Source: Clostridia bacterium | GTDB lineage: Bacteria > Bacillota > Clostridia > Oscillospirales > CAG-272 | DNA length: 64,000 nt | Assembly (NCBI GenBank): GCA_017472255.1 | Contig: JAFUQU010000038.1 | Span: 186,001 to 250,000, forward strand | Direction: 5' to 3' | Shown: positions 35,874 through 44,982 of the stretch, piece by piece | How the letters are laid out: every line of letters begins with the position of its first letter | Numbering within the stretch: position 1 is the first letter of the stretch | Notes under the pieces: model-generated | What the model saw: the letters and a program-made list of their open reading frames with translations, nothing else | What the model was told of the DNA's origin: nothing | The model's database searches: none | Program-made: the position numbers and the translations under genes

Positions 35874-36758
35874 ATGAAACGCATCGACGTGGATTTTCCC
35901 GATACCTGCATCAATATCGACGATTACCGGATTGCCATCCTGCATCTTTCCCATGAACCGCCCCGCCGCCCATGGAACATCGAAACCCACAGCCATAATA
36001 GCTATGAGATTCACTACATCACTTCCGGCACGGGGCTGCTCCATACCGAACAGGGGGAGCACCTTCTTACCGCCGGAACGATGTACATCACAGGCCCGGA
36101 CGTCCGGCATGGTCAGACCTCCGGAACAGACAATCCCATGGAAGAATACTGCATCAACATCGCCATCACCCATACCCAGCGTCGAGAGCGGCATTCCGAA
36201 ACCGGACGGCTGATTGAATTGATCGAAAGCAATCCCTTCGCCGTCCGCCCTTATGATTTTGACGCCGCCGCGTCCATCGGCAGGATGCTGCAAATCGCCG
36301 GACAGCGGCGAAGCGCATGGCTTGACCAGATCGGTCACTGCCTCATCTCACTGCTGATCGATACCGCCCGCTGTCTGGAAGAACAGCCTGCCGGTATGAC
36401 GGTAAGCAAACAGCCCATCAGCCGGACGCGAACGCTGGATCAGTATCTGCGGAATACGCAGATCAAACAGAATCCCGATCAGCTTGCAAGCCGGCTCTGC
36501 GTGGGACGGCGGCAGCTGCGCCGGATTGTGAAGCAGCAATACGGCATGACTCTGAACGAAAAGATTACCGCCGTCCGCCTTGAAAATGCCTGCCAGCTGC
36601 TGCGGGACGGTACAATCGGCATAGCCGATGTAGCACAGCGCTGCGGCTTCGGCTCGGCATCCTATTTCAGCCATTGTTTCAAGAAACATTACGGCGTCTC
36701 TCCGCTGGCGTATCGACGGAATCATAAAAATAAGGAGCTGCCGCACGTTGACGTGTGA
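35874..36758 (+). CDS. AraC-family transcriptional regulator
   Basis: The ATG at 35874 follows GGAGGTGA. The 294-residue protein has a cupin domain (ETHSHNSYEIHYITSGTGLL) and a C-terminal AraC domain with IADVAQRCGFGSASYFSH and YGVSPLAYRRN. It diverges from the GH130 gene with a perfect inverted repeat between the promoters, making it the most likely direct regulator of GH130. Confidence 0.88.
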   Translation: MKRIDVDFPDTCINIDDYRIAILHLSHEPPRRPWNIETHSHNSYEIHYITSGTGLLHTEQGEHLLTAGTMYITGPDVRHGQTSGTDNPMEEYCINIAITHTQRRERHSETGRLIELIESNPFAVRPYDFDAAASIGRMLQIAGQRRSAWLDQIGHCLISLLIDTARCLEEQPAGMTVSKQPISRTRTLDQYLRNTQIKQNPDQLASRLCVGRRQLRRIVKQQYGMTLNEKITAVRLENACQLLRDGTIGIADVAQRCGFGSASYFSHCFKKHYGVSPLAYRRNHKNKELPHVDV

Positions 36759-36766
36759 CAGCTCCT
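36733..36766. terminator. Hairpin terminator overlapping the AraC stop codon
   Basis: AGGAGCTGCCGCACGT pairs with ACGTGTGACAGCTCCT apart from small mismatches. It spans the stop codon of the AraC gene and the gap to the convergent Nif3-like gene. Confidence 0.75.
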
Positions 36767-36773
36767 CGTCTAT

Positions 36774-37565
36774 TCAGTTCGCGTCGGTGTAGGTATAAAC
36801 CTCGCCGCATTCAAAATATTCGCACGCCAGTTCCGGGTGCATCTGATGCAGCAAATCAACGGTATAACGCATACCGTCCCGCTCGGAACCGATATGCCCC
36901 ATGATGATCAGCGCCTTTTTGTGTCCCAGCTGCGCCGCGTCCCGGGCATATTCGCCCAGCTTCCACTCGCAGGCTTCGCCGGTCAGCACAATCTCGCTGC
37001 CCGCACGCTGCAATTCTTCGAACACGCCGCCCGGTGTGCCGAACATTCCGGACACCACGGTACAGGGCGTATCCGCCGCGCCGCAGACACGCACATGAGC
37101 GATACCCAGCCGTTCCTCTATCCGCTTTGCCAGCGCACGGGGCGTCATCGGCTCATGAAGGTGAACGCGCACCAGATCGAAGATGTTGGTTCGTTCCACA
37201 TCGCCGTCAAGGTCGAGATATTTTAACTCGCCCTCAGCAATGATATCCGGCGATGTCCAGTGAGGATGATCGTGGAAGCGCCAGACAGTCAGTCCGGATT
37301 CCTCCAGCAGGCGGCGTTTTTCGCACTCGATGGAATCGTCCGAATGAACGTCCATATGATCGTAATAGGTAGGTTCATGAACGATCAGCAGCTGCGCGCC
37401 CCATGCCGATGCCCGGCGCACGACGTCGGGCGTGGCAAACATGGACACTGCCACACGAGTAACTTCCTGTTCGGGATCGCCCGCCTTGCAGGTATCACAG
37501 GATTTGGAATAATCCCGCTCCTTTGCAAGAGCGAACAGCTCGTTCATCAGTTCCTTTGCTTTCAT
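36774..37565 (-). CDS. Nif3-like dinuclear metal centre protein
   Basis: The 263-residue protein matches the Nif3/YbgI/DUF34 family: VAVSMFATPDVVRRASAWGAQLLIVHEPTYY-type N terminus with the metal-binding His, and a C-terminal GHIGSERDGMR segment with further ligands. Members form hexameric toroids with a dimetal site. They have been proposed to act in nucleotide or cofactor metabolism, but the function is not settled. GGAG precedes the ATG. It is 15 bp downstream of the antiporter gene, so both share one promoter. Confidence 0.85.
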   Translation of the reverse strand: MKAKELMNELFALAKERDYSKSCDTCKAGDPEQEVTRVAVSMFATPDVVRRASAWGAQLLIVHEPTYYDHMDVHSDDSIECEKRRLLEESGLTVWRFHDHPHWTSPDIIAEGELKYLDLDGDVERTNIFDLVRVHLHEPMTPRALAKRIEERLGIAHVRVCGAADTPCTVVSGMFGTPGGVFEELQRAGSEIVLTGEACEWKLGEYARDAAQLGHKKALIIMGHIGSERDGMRYTVDLLHQMHPELACEYFECGEVYTYTDAN

Positions 37566-37580
37566 AATGAAAATCTCCGG

Positions 37581-38867
37581 TTACTGCTTGGGTGCAGCCT
37601 GCTTGCTCGGAATCACACCTCTGGACGAGGTTGCGCCGGGCGTAATATCGCCTGCCTTGGTCAGGGCGATCTTGGACATCAGCGGGCCGACCAGTTCCAG
37701 AATCAGCACCGAGAAAAGCACGATGTTGCGTACCAGCACACCCGCTTCACCCAGCGGCGCCAGCTGCAGGGACATACCCAGCGCCACGCCGGCCTGAGGC
37801 AGCAGCGTGATGCCCAGATAGCGGCAAACCTTCGGCTCACATTTCATGACCTTCGAGCTGGCATACGCACCGCCGATCTTACCCACGGCACGGGTAAGAA
37901 TAAAGGCAATACCGATCAGCACGATGGTGATATCGCTAAACACGGCGATGTTCAGCTCTGCGCCGGACAGCATAAAGAAGAGGATGAACAGCGGTGTTGT
38001 CCAGCCGTCGATACGCTCCATCAGCTCCTCCGAATAATCACAGAGGTTGCAGAAAATCGTACCCAGCATCATGCAGACCAGCAGCGACGAGAAGCTGATC
38101 GTTACCGGGCCTACGGGAATTTCCAGCATGGACAGCGCCACCGTCAGGAAGACAAAGGCGATGCACATGGACATACGCTTGGAGCGCGAATGGAAGAAGC
38201 GCTCGATGTAAGTGAGAATCACGCCCATCACCGAACCGAGAACCAGCGAAGCGATGATTTCAATGAGCGGGTTGACAATGACCGAGATGATGTCTACCTG
38301 TCCGCTCTGAAGCGCGCGGGCAATGCCGTAGGAAACGGCGAAGACGACCAGTCCCACCGCGTCGTCAAGAGCAACGATCGGCAGCAGAAGATCGGTCAGC
38401 GGACCCTTTGCCTTATACTGGCGGACGACCATCAGCGTAGCCGCTGGAGCCGTCGCCGTAGCAATTGCGCCCAGCACGATAACAGCGGTCAGAGGGAGCT
38501 TGTCCGGGATAGCCAGATGCAGCAGGAACAGCAGCACATCCACCACCAGCGTAGCGGACAATGCCTGTGCGATACCGATAACCACAGCGGCTTTACCGGT
38601 GGTTTTCAGCTGAGACAGCCGGAATTCGTTGCCGATAGAAAAAGCGATAAAGCCGAGGGCACTGTCCGAGATAATTTTAAGCCCGTCCAGCTCCTCCAGT
38701 GTGTTGAAGCCCAGTCCGGGAACGCCCAGCGCACCCAGGCAGAAGGGTCCAACGAGAATGCCCGCTACCAAATAAGCCGTTACAGCAGGCAGCGATACCA
38801 GCTTGGCCAGACGCGACAACATAAGCCCCGCCATCATGCCGATTGAGATTGAGAGTAATACCGTCAT
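37581..38867 (-). CDS. CPA2-family cation:proton antiporter
   Basis: The 428-residue membrane protein has about 12 hydrophobic segments. It carries hallmarks of CPA2 Na+(K+)/H+ exchangers: the LPAVTAYLVAGILVGP start of helix 2, ATATAPAATL, and the LDDAVGLVVF motif with two conserved acidic residues in the ion path. It would exchange Na+ or K+ for protons across the cell membrane. The C terminus has a short hydrophilic tail with no TrkA domain. The ribosome-binding site is weak (GGAAG far upstream). A TTGACA promoter lies about 100 nt upstream. Confidence 0.9.
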   Translation of the reverse strand: MTVLLSISIGMMAGLMLSRLAKLVSLPAVTAYLVAGILVGPFCLGALGVPGLGFNTLEELDGLKIISDSALGFIAFSIGNEFRLSQLKTTGKAAVVIGIAQALSATLVVDVLLFLLHLAIPDKLPLTAVIVLGAIATATAPAATLMVVRQYKAKGPLTDLLLPIVALDDAVGLVVFAVSYGIARALQSGQVDIISVIVNPLIEIIASLVLGSVMGVILTYIERFFHSRSKRMSMCIAFVFLTVALSMLEIPVGPVTISFSSLLVCMMLGTIFCNLCDYSEELMERIDGWTTPLFILFFMLSGAELNIAVFSDITIVLIGIAFILTRAVGKIGGAYASSKVMKCEPKVCRYLGITLLPQAGVALGMSLQLAPLGEAGVLVRNIVLFSVLILELVGPLMSKIALTKAGDITPGATSSRGVIPSKQAAPKQ

Positions 38868-38967
38868 ATTCTTAATACTTCCGTTACAATTAGTACCGCG
38901 CCATGCACAGCATTGACTGTTGCGGCATCTGCCTTAACAAATACCGCCGCATCGCGCAGCCTATAAT

Positions 38968-38996
38968 ATCTTAACGCGAAGCGGCGATTTTGTCAA
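38968..38996 (-). promoter_or_regulatory. Sigma-A type promoter, leftward
   Basis: On the minus strand TTGACA (38991-38996), 17 bp and TAAGAT (38968-38973) precede the antiporter operon with a leader of about 95 nt. Confidence 0.65.
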
Positions 38997-39088
38997 TAGC
39001 CATTTTCGACAAATAAAAACGGCATCAGCCATAAGATTCTATTATTTCGTGATTTTGCTGTATTTTTCACATGAAATTTCAGAAATAT

Positions 39089-39760
39089 TTATTCCAAACC
39101 AAAGTGCGCCGCCAGTTTTTGAAGCGTTTCCTCCCGGGTATCCTGTCCGTTATCCTCACGCTCAATGGTATAGAAGCCGCTGCTTCGAAAGGAGTCATGG
39201 ACCTCCTGGCTGTTGACACGGGCGATGCAGGCGCGGAAATTCTCCATCGTTTTCTGCGGATTCTCCGCCTTCTCAATCTCGGACAGCAGGAACTGTTTCT
39301 CCGGATCGGAGCGGTCAAAAAAGCGTTCCACCGACATAGACATCGGCGACAGCATAATGGCTACATGGTGATAGTCAGAGATTCGATGCAGAACATTGCA
39401 GGGAATGTTGGTGTCCACGATGATCTTTCGACCGGTATCGGCAGACAGCCGGATAAGCGCGGTCACCTCAAACTGGGAAAGCTCCCGACCGTTTCCCTCA
39501 ACCCAGGCGGCATATTGCTCCGGTGTACGGTTTAGGAATTCCTGCCAGCCGCTCATAGTGCGAAAATAGCAGGTATTCGGCTGATCCTCCACCGTGGCAA
39601 TGGACAGATTGGTGTCCATGTTGTAGTTTTCCCCGCAGTGAAGCATCCCGTAACGCTCCGCAAGCATGGTACACATGGTGGATTTTCCCGCATATGCGGT
39701 GCCGTTGATGAAATAGCAGTTTTTCAGATAATGCCGGATGATGTTGTCCGAGATTTCCAT
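39089..39760 (-). CDS. P-loop kinase-like or ATPase protein
   Basis: The 223-residue protein has a Walker A motif GTAYAGKST (residues 20-28). A Walker B-like strand end (KIIVDTN) follows, in which the aspartate could act as catalytic base, as in small-molecule kinases of the shikimate/uridine type. A GGGGGG-containing site precedes the ATG. No substrate-defining motif was recognised, and the neighbours (antiporter on one side, GH42-like on the other, each with its own promoter) give no clue. It is a single-gene unit. Confidence 0.65.
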   Translation of the reverse strand: MEISDNIIRHYLKNCYFINGTAYAGKSTMCTMLAERYGMLHCGENYNMDTNLSIATVEDQPNTCYFRTMSGWQEFLNRTPEQYAAWVEGNGRELSQFEVTALIRLSADTGRKIIVDTNIPCNVLHRISDYHHVAIMLSPMSMSVERFFDRSDPEKQFLLSEIEKAENPQKTMENFRACIARVNSQEVHDSFRSSGFYTIEREDNGQDTREETLQKLAAHFGLE

Positions 39761-39873
39761 GGTATGTCCCCCCTGTTTGAAAAGTAATATTTATTCTATT
39801 ATATCACAGCAAACCCGGCTGCGCAAGGGAAAGTATGGACATATAAGAATTTTCCATTCTTTTTGATATCCGC

Positions 39874-39902
39874 TTGACAAACCGCTCCCACTGCATTATA
39901 AT
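39874..39902 (+). promoter_or_regulatory. Consensus sigma-A promoter
   Basis: TTGACA (39874-39879), 17 bp and TATAAT (39897-39902) match the consensus at every position, 47 bp upstream of the GH42-like gene. Confidence 0.85.
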
Positions 39903-39948
39903 GGACGTAAGCTGATTTCCTTCCATATATTATTAAGGAGCTGATGTC

Positions 39949-42005
39949 ATGACTGAAACGAAAAAATGGTTCTCCGACTGCTACCGCCGCAATCTGGTGG
40001 ATATGCATATCGAGGACTGGAGCGACGAATTTCTGTCGAAGTTCTCCCCTGAAACCTACGTTGACAATCTGAAACGCGCGCATATCGAAGCGCCCATGCT
40101 TTACCTCCAATCCCATGTGGGACACTGCTATTGGCCGACGAAAACCGGGCATATGCACGCCGCCTTCAAAGGTCGCGCGGATATGATGCGCCGTCTGGTC
40201 GCGCTCTGCCGCGCTGAAGGAATGCACCCGGTGGGCTATTACAGCCTGATCTACAACACCCGCGAGGAAGACAATCACCCCGAATGGCGGATTGTTACCG
40301 GCGCCGACGGCACGTCGATTCATCAGCGCGGCGGACGCTACGGTCATTGCTGCCCCAACAATCCCGAATACCGGGAATTTCTGAAGGCGCAGATTGACGA
40401 AATGGCCGAATATTTCTACGCCGATGAATCCGCGCGGGTGGACGGTATGTTCTACGACATGACCTTCTGGCCGGGACTTTGCTCCTGCCCTCACTGCAAG
40501 GCACTCTATAAGGCGGTCACAGGCAGGGATGAATACCCGGCGGGCAATTGGGCTTCTCCCGAATGGCGGGGGCTGGTTGATCTGCGCGTAAAGCAGATGG
40601 GCGAGTTCGCACGGTTCATCACGGATTACACGAAGGAAAAGATGCCGGGCGTCAGCGTGGAACACAATTACGCGTCGGCAGTCGCATCGGCCAGCGTGGA
40701 GTGCGGCTCCACCGAGCTGGTCAACGACGCCTGCGATTACACCGGCGGCGACCTGTACGGCGATCTGTACAACCATTCTTTCACCGCCAAATATTACTAC
40801 GGCGTCACGAAAAATCAGCCCTTTGAATACATGACCTGCCGCTGTGACCATTCCCTCTATGCGCATACCATAACGAAAAAGGAAGAAAGTCTGTCTGTGG
40901 AAGTTATGCTGACTGCGGCGCATCACGGCGCGTCCTTCATCATTGATGCCATCGACCCGGTGGGTACGCTGGACAGCCGAGTCTACGACCGCATCGGTCG
41001 GGTCTTCGAGCGGCAGATTCCCTATGAGCCTTATTTCCGTGGGGAAATGCGGCAGGACGTGGGTGTTTACTATGCCACCACTGGACGTTTCAACAGCCGC
41101 AATCTTCCCTTCAACAGCAAAACCTGCTCCATAAACGCCGTCCGCACCCTGATCGAAGCCAACATTCCCGTAGGCGTCGCGGCCAACTCCACCACCGACC
41201 GCCTGCATCGATACAAGACCGTGCTTGCTCCGGCAATTGCGGGCATTTCCTATAAGAACCGCGCCGATCTGCTGGAGTATGTGGAAAATGGCGGGCTGCT
41301 GTACTTTTCCGGCGTTGAGGAACCTGCGCTGGTTGAGACGCTGCTGGGCGCACGCTTTATCGGGTACACCCCCGAAGCCGCCGTCTATCTGGCTCCCACA
41401 GAAGCGGGACAGCCCTTCTTCGGTGAGTTCAACACCGACTATCCGATGCCCAGCGACTACAGTCTGCCCATCATCGAGGGCGGCGATTATGAAGTGCTCG
41501 CCACGATGAAACTGCCATACACCAAAGCGGGAGAGCGCCGCTTCGCGTCGATTCACTCCAACCCGCCCGGCGTGCTCACCGATATCCCCGCCGTTGTTAC
41601 CCGCACGATCGGAAAAGGCCGCGTGATCTGGTCTGCGGCGCCCATTGAAAACGACAACCGGCGTGCTCACCGCGAACTGCTTCTCTCCCTGCTGTCCGCC
41701 TATATGTCCCCCCCAGTCTGCTGTCCAACGCCCCCCGCCAGGTGGAACTGGTCACATTCGAAGGTGCGAACGAGCTTCTCGTCAGCGCGGTCGATTTGCT
41801 CTGCACCGATGAACTGCTGCCTGTGCGCCCCTTCACCGTGAAGCTGGCTGCTGCGAAGCCGTCGCAGGTAATTCGCCTTGGCGGACGGGATCGTGCGGAT
41901 GAAGCTGTTCCCTTCACCTATGAGGACGGGCGGGTGTGCTTCACCGTGAATGAGCTGGTCATGTTCGATATGTACCGGGTTATAACAAACGACACCGTAT
42001 CATGA
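39949..42005 (+). CDS. GH42-like / beta-galactosidase-trimerisation-domain protein, disrupted by a frameshift
   Basis: The first 590 or so residues read continuously from the ATG at 39949. They include a TIM-barrel-like region (about 1-360; VDGMFYDMTFWPG, PHCKALY) and a flavodoxin-like trimerisation region (about 365-590; VGVYYATTGRF, VAANSTTDRL). At a run of seven C (41708-41714) the frame shifts. The other frame then continues smoothly (LVTFEGANELLVSAVDLL) to a stop at 42005, so one added C would restore a protein of about 685 residues. The enzyme type is inferred from domain layout; the substrate is unknown. The shift may be a sequencing error, a true mutation or phase variation. Confidence 0.75.
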
Positions 42006-42011
42006 AAATCA

Positions 42012-42183
42012 GGAGCTGTTGCAAGTTGAAAACTTGTGACAGCTCCGGGGCGCGTATGCGCCCAAATACATCGGTTTTTGTGTGCATAGCACACAAAAAT
42101 GGAGCCCTCAATTGGGCATACGTCGCCTTACAGGCGACAAGATGTATTTTATTGGGGCTGTTGCACCTTAGTGCAACAGCCCC
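42012..42183. repeat. 172-bp composite multi-hairpin element between convergent genes
   Basis: Five or six hairpins follow one another. GGAGCTGT/ACAGCTCC with an inner stem lies at 42012-42046. GGGCGC/GCGCCC is at 42048-42063. An outer stem AAATACATC/GATGTATTT (42064-42072 with 42141-42149) encloses TTTTTGTGTGC/GCACACAAAAA, GCCC/GGGC and GTCGCC/GGCGAC. The last is GGGGCTGTTGCAC/GTGCAACAGCCCC at 42154-42183. The two ends are imperfect inverted repeats of each other (GGnGCTGTTGCA). It may be a MITE-like repeat, a stacked terminator or a structured RNA. Confidence 0.7.
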
Positions 42184-42191
42184 TGATCGCT

Positions 42192-43682
42192 TTATTCAAA
42201 ATTCTTTGTAAATGTATCCAGCGCATCCTGTGCGGTGCCCTTGTTGGCGTCGTACATGGAAGCGAAATCGGTGCTTGCTTCGTAGACCAGCGAGCAGAAC
42301 CGGTCGGAAAGCCCGCCCCAGCCGTAATAAATGCCCAAATCGTAGGAACGCGAACCCAGAATCAGATCGAGCATCTCGGAGGTTACGGTATCGCGGGCGT
42401 ATTTGCTCTTCATGGCGATTTCATAGTAAGCGGGAATCACCGTGTAGTGCGACTCCGCAGCCCACGCCTCGATGATGACCGACGTGCGCTCCAGATTGGT
42501 CACGGTCTTCGGCACGCACATGGACGCGGCGATGTAGTTCACTGCCGAATAGTAGCCGTCCTGATCCTCATCCAGCTTGGGCGTAGGCACGACGCCGAAC
42601 TCGATGTCACTGTCGCGCATATCGGACATGACCGCCATGCACTCGCCGATGAACAGCGCGTTACCCGCCTTAAAGACGCTCAGCAGTTCCGCGTAATTGT
42701 CGCTCGGTTCAAAGCCGACAGGCGCGGCAGCGCTGTACTTCTTCGCGGTCAGCGAGTAGCGGATCCAGTAATCCTGCAAAACGATCAGCGAATCGATGAC
42801 GTCGTAAATACGCTGGTTGTTCATAGTCAGCGTAATTTCGCCGTTCTTATCGGCGGTGGCGATACGCTCACCCGAGCCGACATATCCGGCGGTGATCACA
42901 TAGTCGTGCGCCACCAGACCCCAGCTGTCGCTTTTATCCATCTTGGTGTCGCCGTTCACATCGTTGGTCACAGCCTTGCACATCTCGGTCATTTTTTCGG
43001 TCGTCCATTTGCCGGAAGTGACCAGCTCATACGGGTCTTCTAGCTGATAATCGTCGATAATCTGCTTGTTGAACAGATAAATCCAGATGGCATCCAGATT
43101 GCGGACGGTGATGTCCGAGAAGAACATATAGTTCTTGCCGTTCACCTGAAGCTCCTCGATGCAGCGCTGATCGTACCAGGGATTCTCCAGATTCATGTAG
43201 GGCAGCTCCTGCAAAGGCGTCAGCATACCGTTCTGGGCAAAGTTGGCCGCGTCGGTGATGGAAGGCATGATGATGTCATAATCGTCCGAGCCGGACATAA
43301 TCGACGTATTCGCCGGCGTTTTTACGTCGTAGCCGTTGACGGGAATCTGCTTGAATTTCACATTCAGCAGTTCCTCTACAGTCTGATTGCGTTCATACAG
43401 CGCATCGTTGATGACTTCACCGTTGCTGCTCTCAATCTCAATGTCGTAGTTCTCCCAGGAACCGGCCTTTGCGCGGGAGAGGACACGGAATTCGTAGCCC
43501 TCATAGTCGGCATCCGCCGGAATATCGGCTTCCAGACGGGTAGACTCGGTGACAGCTTCCGTGGTCGTGGTGGTATCGCTGCCCGCAGTGGGATCAACAG
43601 GCGTATCCGCCTGGCTGCCGCAGGCTGCGGCCGACAGCATAGCAATCAGCAGCAGCGCCGCAATGGGTTGACGTGCTTTCAT
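42192..43682 (-). CDS. Extracellular solute-binding lipoprotein (ABC sugar-uptake type)
   Basis: I choose the ATG at 43682 (after AAAGGAG), not the in-frame ATG 14 codons earlier. The 496-residue product has a lipobox LSAAAC, a Thr-rich linker and a solute-binding fold (YEGYEFRVLSRA, NDALYERNQTV, then DYDIIMPSIT). It should capture an oligosaccharide at the cell surface. No permease gene is adjacent. It converges on the GH42-like gene across the multi-hairpin element, and has a consensus promoter at 43739-43767. The ligand is unknown. Confidence 0.85.
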   Translation of the reverse strand: MKARQPIAALLLIAMLSAAACGSQADTPVDPTAGSDTTTTTEAVTESTRLEADIPADADYEGYEFRVLSRAKAGSWENYDIEIESSNGEVINDALYERNQTVEELLNVKFKQIPVNGYDVKTPANTSIMSGSDDYDIIMPSITDAANFAQNGMLTPLQELPYMNLENPWYDQRCIEELQVNGKNYMFFSDITVRNLDAIWIYLFNKQIIDDYQLEDPYELVTSGKWTTEKMTEMCKAVTNDVNGDTKMDKSDSWGLVAHDYVITAGYVGSGERIATADKNGEITLTMNNQRIYDVIDSLIVLQDYWIRYSLTAKKYSAAAPVGFEPSDNYAELLSVFKAGNALFIGECMAVMSDMRDSDIEFGVVPTPKLDEDQDGYYSAVNYIAASMCVPKTVTNLERTSVIIEAWAAESHYTVIPAYYEIAMKSKYARDTVTSEMLDLILGSRSYDLGIYYGWGGLSDRFCSLVYEASTDFASMYDANKGTAQDALDTFTKNFE

Positions 43683-43738
43683 AGTATCATTCTCCTTTGT
43701 AAATTTTTTGCGGAAACTTCGCATGACATTGCAAGGAT

Positions 43739-43767
43739 ATTATAACAGACGCACAGATTTTTGTCAA
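43739..43767 (-). promoter_or_regulatory. Consensus sigma-A promoter, leftward
   Basis: On the minus strand TTGACA (43762-43767), 17 bp and TATAAT (43739-43744) precede the solute-binding lipoprotein gene. Confidence 0.85.
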
Positions 43768-43781
43768 CCTAAAATTGTTTT

Positions 43782-44243
43782 TTATTTAATTTTTACGCCC
43801 TCCAGCGTCAGCAGAGCCTCCTTCATATCCAGCCCGCCGCCATAACCTCCGATGCTGCCGTCTGCGGCGATAACCCGGTGACAGGGGACAATAATACTAA
43901 TGGGATTGCGGTGGTTGGACATACCGACGGCGCGGCAGGCTTTGGGATTGCCAACGGCACGTGCGATGTCGGCATAGCTGCGTGTTTCGCCGTATGGGAT
44001 ATCGCATAGTGCGCGCCAGACGCTCATCTGGAACGGCGTGCCGTGCAGCGCGTATGGAAGATCGAAGGTTCTGCGTTTTCCATCCAGATACTCCCGAATC
44101 TGTCCGCACACCCGGTCGGAAAAACCGCTCTTTATATCCTCGCCGTCTACGCAATATGCCCGGTCAAATCCGAGCAGAATTTCATCCTCATATATTACAG
44201 ACATCAGCCCGAACTTCCATGGATAGTATGCTGTATGCTTCAT
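43782..44243 (-). CDS. ogt: Methylated-DNA--protein-cysteine methyltransferase
   Basis: The 153-residue protein transfers O6-alkyl groups from guanine to its own cysteine, Cys121 in IIVPCHRVI, the invariant active site of the Ogt/AGT family. FQMSVWRAL and the PYGETRSYADIA helix-turn-helix-like segment are also standard. The length is normal and the short N-terminal domain is typical of Ogt rather than Ada. AAGGAGGG precedes the ATG. It is a single-gene unit with its own promoter. Confidence 0.95.
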   Translation of the reverse strand: MKHTAYYPWKFGLMSVIYEDEILLGFDRAYCVDGEDIKSGFSDRVCGQIREYLDGKRRTFDLPYALHGTPFQMSVWRALCDIPYGETRSYADIARAVGNPKACRAVGMSNHRNPISIIVPCHRVIAADGSIGGYGGGLDMKEALLTLEGVKIK

Positions 44244-44263
44244 TTTTCTCCCTCCTTGTAATA

Positions 44264-44292
44264 AGTATATCGTATTGTGAGGATAATGTCAA
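44264..44292 (-). promoter_or_regulatory. Sigma-A type promoter of ogt
   Basis: On the minus strand TTGACA (44287-44292), 17 bp and TATACT (44264-44269). Confidence 0.75.
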
Positions 44293-44314
44293 GAGGGAAT
44301 TTCCCATTGAAGTG

Positions 44315-44343
44315 TTGACATTCGCACGACCGCGCGGTATAAT
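44315..44343 (+). promoter_or_regulatory. Consensus sigma-A promoter
   Basis: TTGACA (44315-44320), 17 bp and TATAAT (44338-44343) lie 30 bp upstream of the barnase gene. Confidence 0.85.
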
Positions 44344-44372
44344 AGACAGGTAGATATTTTGATAGGAGAGAT

Positions 44373-44978
44373 ATGATGAATCTGATAAAAAAGCATGGCC
44401 TGCGCTGGCTGGCACTGGCGCTGACGCTGATTGCCGCCCTGTCCTTCGCAGGCTGCGGCAGCGAACTGCTTGACACGCTGGAGCTGGCTGAAGATGTGCT
44501 GGAGCTGGCCGGCGAGGTGTTGGAAGATACCACCGCCGCGCCCGAAACTACTTTACCACCGGAAACCACAAAGGCGCCCGAAACAACTTCACCACCGGAA
44601 ACCACCGCGCCGCCTGAAACCGAAGCCCCCATCGACGAGAACGGCAGCTATGATTCCAAAAACGATGTGGCGCTGTATATCCACACCTACGGACACCTGC
44701 CGGACAACTATATCACCAAATCCGAAGCCCGAAAGCTGGGCTGGGAAGGCGGTTCCCTTGAAACATACGCGCCCGGCTGTGCCATCGGCGGCGATACCTT
44801 CGGCAATTACGAGGGTCTTCTTCCCAAAAAATCCGGGCGCACCTGGACAGAATGCGATATCGACACCATCGGCGAATCCTCCCGGGGCGCAAAACGCATC
44901 GTTTTCTCAAACGACGGGCTGATTTACTACACCGATGACCATTACGAATCCTTCACACTGCTTTACGGAGAAGAATAA
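44373..44978 (+). CDS. Surface-tethered barnase-family ribonuclease
   Basis: The 201-residue protein has a lipoprotein signal with lipobox SFAGC (Cys28) and an acidic Leu-rich segment. A repetitive Pro-Glu-Thr-Thr linker (about 55-86) leads to a complete barnase domain (about 95-201). Landmarks align with barnase: YITKSEARKLGW (Lys116), GCAIGGDTFGNYEG, RTWTECDID (general base Glu160), Arg171 and Arg175, and DDHYESF (His190). Barnase cleaves RNA 3' of purines, favouring G. The gene is 4 bp upstream of a barstar gene. The usual secretion signal is replaced by a lipid anchor. A second ATG three bases downstream could also start it. Confidence 0.88.
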   Translation: MMNLIKKHGLRWLALALTLIAALSFAGCGSELLDTLELAEDVLELAGEVLEDTTAAPETTLPPETTKAPETTSPPETTAPPETEAPIDENGSYDSKNDVALYIHTYGHLPDNYITKSEARKLGWEGGSLETYAPGCAIGGDTFGNYEGLLPKKSGRTWTECDIDTIGESSRGAKRIVFSNDGLIYYTDDHYESFTLLYGEE

Positions 44979-44982
44979 CATC

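Noticed and set aside
37260..38846. A 528-codon rightward frame opposite the antiporter
   Set aside because: Its translation is rich in His, Gln and Arg, as expected from reading a membrane-protein gene on the wrong strand.
39799..41670. A 623-codon leftward open frame antisense to the GH42-like gene
   Set aside because: It mirrors a real, motif-bearing gene in GC-rich codons, starts without a ribosome-binding site and its translation shows no recognisable domain.
42002..42211. A 69-codon rightward frame through the multi-hairpin element
   Set aside because: It runs through palindromes and into the convergent gene and has no ribosome-binding site.
44240..44632. A leftward frame with Val/Ser/Gly repeats opposite the barnase linker
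   Set aside because: It is the complement of the PETT repeat region; the barnase frame has the promoter, signal and catalytic motifs.
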